Assembly: GCF_910592395.1 (NCBI RefSeq)
Contig: NC_088312.1
Span: 5,270,001-5,334,000 of the forward strand
Length of the DNA stretch: 64,000 nt
Direction: 5' to 3'
From: Lineus longissimus
Lineage: Eukaryota > Nemertea > Pilidiophora > Heteronemertea > Lineidae
Position numbers and translations under genes: made by a program. The notes under the pieces are model-generated. The model was given only the letters and a program-made list of their open reading frames with translations. It was not told the origin of the DNA and searched no databases. Of this stretch, positions 58,801-64,000 are shown piece after piece. The first letter of the stretch is position 1. Each line of letters begins with the position of its first letter.

Positions 58801-61800
58801 CCACACGCTGATATTGATGAACCGAATGGCAATATTGAGATAATAGAAGACAGGGACATTTTTATTTACGACCGCCAAATGCGAAGGGCTCTTGGCACCA
58901 TTCTCGTTCATTTAAACAGAGTCATGTTTTGGCTATCTTGTGCCATTTTCCATCTCTTAACGCCAATGAGTTCTTTAGTAGGCCATTTGGCTTGTTTCGG
59001 GAAATGGCTGGAAGTGAGTGTTTGACCATTCTTTGCACCTAATGGTATGGACTGGCAGTTTCCCTAAGCTTGTTGGCATTACGTAGTGATAGTAACACTG
59101 TTGGCATATCATAAAAGATCTCACACAATTCATCTGCAGAATGTATTATGTAATCTCATTTCAACCATCACAGTCATATGTTTTAAGCAATACTGCGACA
59201 CAAGTCATTTGCAGAAAGCAGTTCTTCCCTTCAGTTTTCACGATAAAACCACCTGACGTACAGTTATCTTACACCATGCACTGCAAAAAGCATCTACTCT
59301 ATATCTCTTTCTCAGCTTAGCTCTTTCAGTAAAATAAACAGCAATCTACATTCCAAGGCCCATGGACAATGCTTGACCTACAATTAACTCCTTAGCAAAA
59401 TCAGTTCAATTGGATGCTCCTAAACCCACATTCCAACCTTCCCACATCTGACTCTACCAGCAATCCATAGGTCTTTAATTTACTCGGTTTGATCGGATCA
59501 TAGAAGGTGCGGCCATCACTATGAAATCATCAATGACGTGCACTGCAGCACGAGAGTGATCAGCTGACAACACTACGTTGCTGGTTTCATTCAGTAAAAG
59601 CTTGAAGGCTCTTAATTCAAGTGTCCTTACCCACGACGAGTATGAGCGCGGTAAACCGACGTCGTGGTTGTAATAGAGTCTCGTAGGATGACTCTTCTTC
59701 GTTATCATAGAAGTGCTGTCGTTAATATAACGGTGGAATAACGACATACCAATCTTCCGAAAAACCTCTTCAGGGTTTTTCATTTTGCTGACCATTTTCG
59801 CTGACCTCTCGTGGGTGCATAATTGGTTTCGCTAAAAAAACCTTAAAGGGTTTTTTAAAGTATAAAACATCGTTTCTTAAGAGTGCAATGGACTTTTCGC
59901 CAATAAAAAGCCCTCTTATCGATTACAGGGATGCTTCTCGCGCCGAACAAGCATGTTGCATGTAGATGTCTTCTGATCGGCCACCCATGACCAGGTGGCC
60001 CAAGTTACTTCTTGAGGAATGTGGCAAATTACCCAGTCGCTGGCAAAATGCAAATGCACAACTACAACATTACTCGGGCAAGGATGATGTTTACCTTGAT
60101 CACCTTGTAATGGTAGAGAGCTTGCACTTGGTGCACCAAGAACAAGAACTGAACATTCTTCTATGAATCAGGATCAACTGGGTACTATGATATGGAACCT
60201 TTTGATAAACATTGGTCATCTTACCGCTTACAGTGCTTCAAGAATGCAAACCGTATGCCTCCGCTGCTGAATCTGAGCAACAACAAATGTCGCTTCTTGC
60301 ATTTAGGATACCTCTTACATGCAAAGAGAATAGAAGATATGATATATAGTTTTGCTACACTTACTGCTATAACCGGTATACGGCCAATAATCATGACAGT
60401 TTGACAAGTGTTATCATTGCTTCACTAGCATCCTTAACAAATCGACACGATCCTGCCATGTGCCTTACGTTGTAGTTTAGACATAAGTCAGACCAATATT
60501 GCCAAACCTGAAGCGATTATGTCATCAGCCAGTCGCCATTCCACCGATTATCTGTTTGGAATATTGAGCACTTCGTTCCATTTGCATTGCAAGCAACCAT
60601 TTCCCGTCATCATCAACGATGACACCATACACTGCATAAACGCCAATCCCTATTTTCAACAATTGACATGAGTGTTGCACACTCTGTCAACTCGACCCTT
60701 TGAAGATTAACACTGTACTCATCACAGAAACAGCGATACCAGTGATAGTTGTATATTTCCTGAACTGCTGAATTAGCTGGGTGTCGTTTTTATGTCGATG
60801 ACGTTTGCGGGTGAAAGCAACAATGACGGAAGGGCTCAACCACCACTGACTGTTCGATCCCCTCATCGAATCATCTCAAATGGTCAAGTTACAGACTGGT
60901 GAAGCTGTGTGGAAGCAACTCATACTTGCGCACCCAGCTTGACACAAGCAAACATTCCTATCATAACGTTGCTTGAATTCTCTTACCCCCTACGAAATGA
61001 GCTGGACCCTAAAAGCTGCAGCTTGTAACTAGAGAAAAGCCTTTGCTCAATGCATACTAATATTGAGAAGACAGGGCCACCTTTATGAAAACACCGCCGG
61101 TGCATTGCACAGAATGTATAAGCAGTCGCGCAGGTTTGGCAGGAGCAGCAGTAAATGCCAGAAAAGCAAATTCAGTCCGAATCAGTGTCGTTTACTTGTG
61201 GCTTTATATGGGGCATGGGTAATATCGTTGCTTGGCCCAACCGGTACACACCCCAATTGGTAACTTATTAGATTGTCTAAAGGGTTTCTCGATGCTGAAG
61301 TCATCGGCAAAGCAACCCGTCCTGCATTATCAACATTCTGAGGACATCCGAAGTGCAAGGACAGCTTTTCCTGCAGTACCAAGCTACTCCTCAATTTCTA
61401 AACATCGTTTAGTGATGGTGGCTTTCAGCTGGATGTCATTGATGACACCCATGACTGTATCACTTTCATTCATGAATTTGATGCTAATATATTCTGCACT
61501 TGACAATCAATGCAAGAACGAATGACATACACTTTTCCATGTGCGCACGACCCCGTTAACCAATCCCTAAACCAAGGGTTGCTCTCCCCTCCGCTACTCG
61601 TCCAATGAAACATCGCTCTTCCAATGTCCGTGCTCACGTTTTCCTCTCGCGCGTTCGCGTAGTAATTTACTACAGCTAGGAGTAGATAGTGCGTGGGCGC
61701 AATTTTCCCAGCTGCGTTTATGAATGAAACGGGAAGGATTTGAACATGCCGCATTGATTTTTATTTCCAGTACGCACGCACGCAATACATTCATGTATCC

Positions 61801-63349
61801 GATCATGACTGGGAAGAGAGAGAGGTGAATGATTCGACATTGGTTCGAAAATTCTGTATAACGCTCGCGAGTTTCATTCATGGCTCTGCAGCATGCTGCG
61901 GTATTTTTCTGAAGATGCATCTTTCCCGAGGTTTTGACACGAAGCTACAGCTGATGGTACTGGAAGGAGCGACTGAGGAGTGTTGCACTGGTGCTGAACT
62001 AGTTCCGAAAAGGAATCAGGACATTTTTTCATGAGGAGGAGGACAAGACAATAAACAGGATTCATGGTCAATATGATGCATTTCTCAGGGAGGCATTCAG
62101 GTAGGAATAGCTAAGCGTAAGGAATACACCATTTAATTGATAACAACAAGTGCATTCCGTTTGTTGTTGGCAAGCAAGGGGTCATAACCTTTCTTTTGTA
62201 AGGATAAGGTGTGGTCATTAGCCTGGAGTATATCTTCATGGTGGAATACAATTTCAAGGCACGCCTTGCCAAGTGCGGTAAGCTTTTATAACGGCATTGC
62301 TATTGCATATCTTCTTTTTTTTTCATGGTAATGTTGTTCCTTTTCGTTCACTGGTTTAATCAACAAACTCTTCGGACAGAACATATTGTTAGTTTAACTC
62401 TTTCTCGTATCAGAAGTTATGAGAGTGCAGCATTATTGGAAACTGCAGCCCTAATACTAATTAAATACTTCACATCTTGCGAGTTCGTCAAGTGTTGTAG
62501 CATAGTAGTTCAGCCTCTCGGCCGCTCAGCTGATGGAAATTATGAATGGAGGATGAATTGCGGGGGTGGGGTGCCTCGCTCGATAGCGTTATTAGCCGGG
62601 ATGGAGCGGCAGCTCGTCGTATCAGCTGGGCTGTAATGGAGGATGGTGAATGGAGGTTAGGGGAAGGTTGGGGTTCTGGTGTTACATTCTTAAATTGATG
62701 GAACTGTAAGAAGGTATTGCACATTAGCATTGAGTATGTAGCCAGTATATGTTCAAAGTATTAGAAAATAACAGCCGTAACGCACGTCTTGGGGATGATG
62801 AATGACTGATTGATCGGTAGATGACTTGATTTTGGGTTCGATAACCTTGTCGGTATGGGCATATATATCATAGCCTTGTTGCCTAAAGGTTCGATCGCAT
62901 ATTAGATTCAGATTGCAGTATGGAATACATAAAGAGAGAACTCCACATGGAGGGCGTAATAATAGTTTGATGATGGAGAGGGTGAGATCGTTTAAAGAAT
63001 GGGCCCACCAGATTGGGTTCTTTGTGAAGGCTGGTATTTTGAATACTCTTGATGATTACGTCAGAGCTTGGGGACAGCATAGCGCGATGTTTCGTGAGGA
63101 TCGACGAGGAATATGAGTGGAGACCTTTGTCTTGAAAGTTCATTCGTCATGTCTTATTCTAATCTATATCGTTGACGTATGTTTGAGAAGGTGTGTTGTG
63201 GTGAGAAAAGAGATGAAGCAATGGTGAAACGGTGCAAGGTAAAACAGGTGTAAGTCGACATTAAGTCGATGAGATGGTCAAAATGGTTTTAAATTCGCCC
63301 AATTGGTTTTACGGACTGCCATGTCGAATTCAAAGTTGGAGGAAGAGTA
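55861..63349. other. Long gene-poor stretch
   Basis: Nothing could be supported as a gene. The most protein-like frames are 57519-57785 (+, 88 aa), which overlaps an equally long antisense frame, and 59475-59795 (-, 106 aa). Neither shows domain motifs or splice context. No tRNA, LTR or tandem repeat was recognised. Confidence 0.35.
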
Positions 63350-63960
63350 TGAAACTATTGGCCTGGATGCACCTTGACACTGCACTGGTTTATGCTTACC
63401 AAACTATGGCGTGGACCAGCCAATCTTCTGCTCGCTGCTGACACTAGTTCATGCCCTTTGAAACTGTGGCTTGGATGAGCCAGTTCCCTCTGCTCGCAGC
63501 TAACTATAGCTTATACCTTATAAAGCTATTGCCTGGATGAACCAGTCCTCTGCTCGCTGCTGACAACAGTTCGAGCCTTTTCAAACAGTGACCTGGATGA
63601 CCAAGTCATCTGCTCGCAGCTAACAATAGCTTACATCTTATTAAGGTATAGCCTTCATGAACCAGTCCTCTGCTCGTTGCTGACACTAGTTTATGTCTTT
63701 TGAAACTGGGGCCTGGGTGAGCCAGTCCACATCTCGAAGCAAACAATACGCCCCTCCAACTGTGCCCTGGATGGGCCAGTCCTTTCTGCTCTCTGTCTCA
63801 GCTGACAATAGTTCATACGTTGTCAAACTATGACCTAGATGGCATGGGTTAGTCTACCGCTCGCAGCTGACAATGGGTTTAAACTATGGTATGGATGGGC
63901 CAGTCCCCTGCTTATATCTGACAATAGTTTACACCTTATCAGACTATGGCCTTGATGGCA
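63350..63960. repeat. Tandem array, ~61-bp unit, reaching the window edge
   Basis: The block CCAGTC(C)-CTGCTCGC-GCTGACAATAG recurs about every 60-63 bp at approximately 63416, 63479, 63543, 63601, 63663, 63723, 63776, 63845 and 63900. Two flavours alternate in the first half (CTCGCTGCTGACA versus CTCGCAGCTAACA), suggesting a dimeric unit of about 124 bp. Copies are diverged and non-coding. Confidence 0.8.
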
Positions 63961-64000
63961 GCAACTACCCCGGGAACTATCTAGGACTCCGGTGGATGCA

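Overview
This is a window of nuclear DNA from an animal, most likely a marine invertebrate (a lophotrochozoan or a non-vertebrate deuterostome; I cannot narrow it further). The evidence is short GT-AG introns interrupting genes for typical metazoan extracellular modules (CCP/sushi, MAM, SUEL-like lectin, CUB), an intact eukaryotic tRNA-Gln gene, a tRNA-headed SINE, short hairpin elements present in two copies, and LTR-retroelement debris. No bacterial-style operons, IS elements or CRISPR arrays are present. Almost all real genes here are spliced. Long open frames therefore miss most of them, and I assembled the genes by splice-site phase.

Left third (1-27 kb), gene-bearing. A single-coding-exon gene of the aerolysin-like ETX/MTX2 pore-forming family lies at 4.3-5.1 kb (+). 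A complete three-exon gene for a 107-residue unrecognised protein lies at 6.0-6.8 kb (-). Three plus-strand genes for secreted or surface proteins then follow head to tail. Gene A (about 9.9-15.6 kb) has six CCP/sushi domains split by a mucin-like Pro/Thr/Ser region and two possible 3' ends, one soluble and one with a hydrophobic, probably GPI-type tail. Gene B (16.4-20.0 kb) has a TATA box, a signal peptide, six 12-residue Gly-rich repeats and a MAM domain. Gene C (22.5-26.8 kb) is a type I receptor with a signal peptide, SUEL-like domain, CUB-like domain, one membrane helix and a 255-residue cytoplasmic tail carrying five NDLY tyrosine motifs and a Lys/Arg-Pro-rich stretch. Genes A-C use almost exclusively phase-1 introns, as expected for shuffled extracellular modules. 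Together with the pore-former they look like a defence or cell-surface recognition neighbourhood, which is inference.

Middle (27-46 kb), mostly non-coding. It holds an initiator-tRNA-Met-like gene whose anticodon reads AAT, a canonical tRNA-Gln(CTG), hairpins and a perfect 24-bp palindrome, a 5S-rRNA-like segment, a tRNA-Leu-like pseudogene, and a few weak exon or small-ORF candidates.

Right third (46-64 kb), gene-poor and repeat-rich. It holds a decayed AT-rich tandem array (50.0-50.8 kb), a possible DNA-transposon end (53.3 kb), three 173-bp tandem copies of an LTR-end/primer-binding-site/leader unit (55.3-55.9 kb), and a tandem array with a unit of about 61 bp running to the window edge (63.3-64.0 kb). 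The 18-nt primer-binding site in the 173-bp units matches the initiator-like tRNA at 31 kb through its T arm and acceptor stem. The same LTR/PBS junction is amplified a second time as a 25-bp minisatellite inside intron 1 of gene B.
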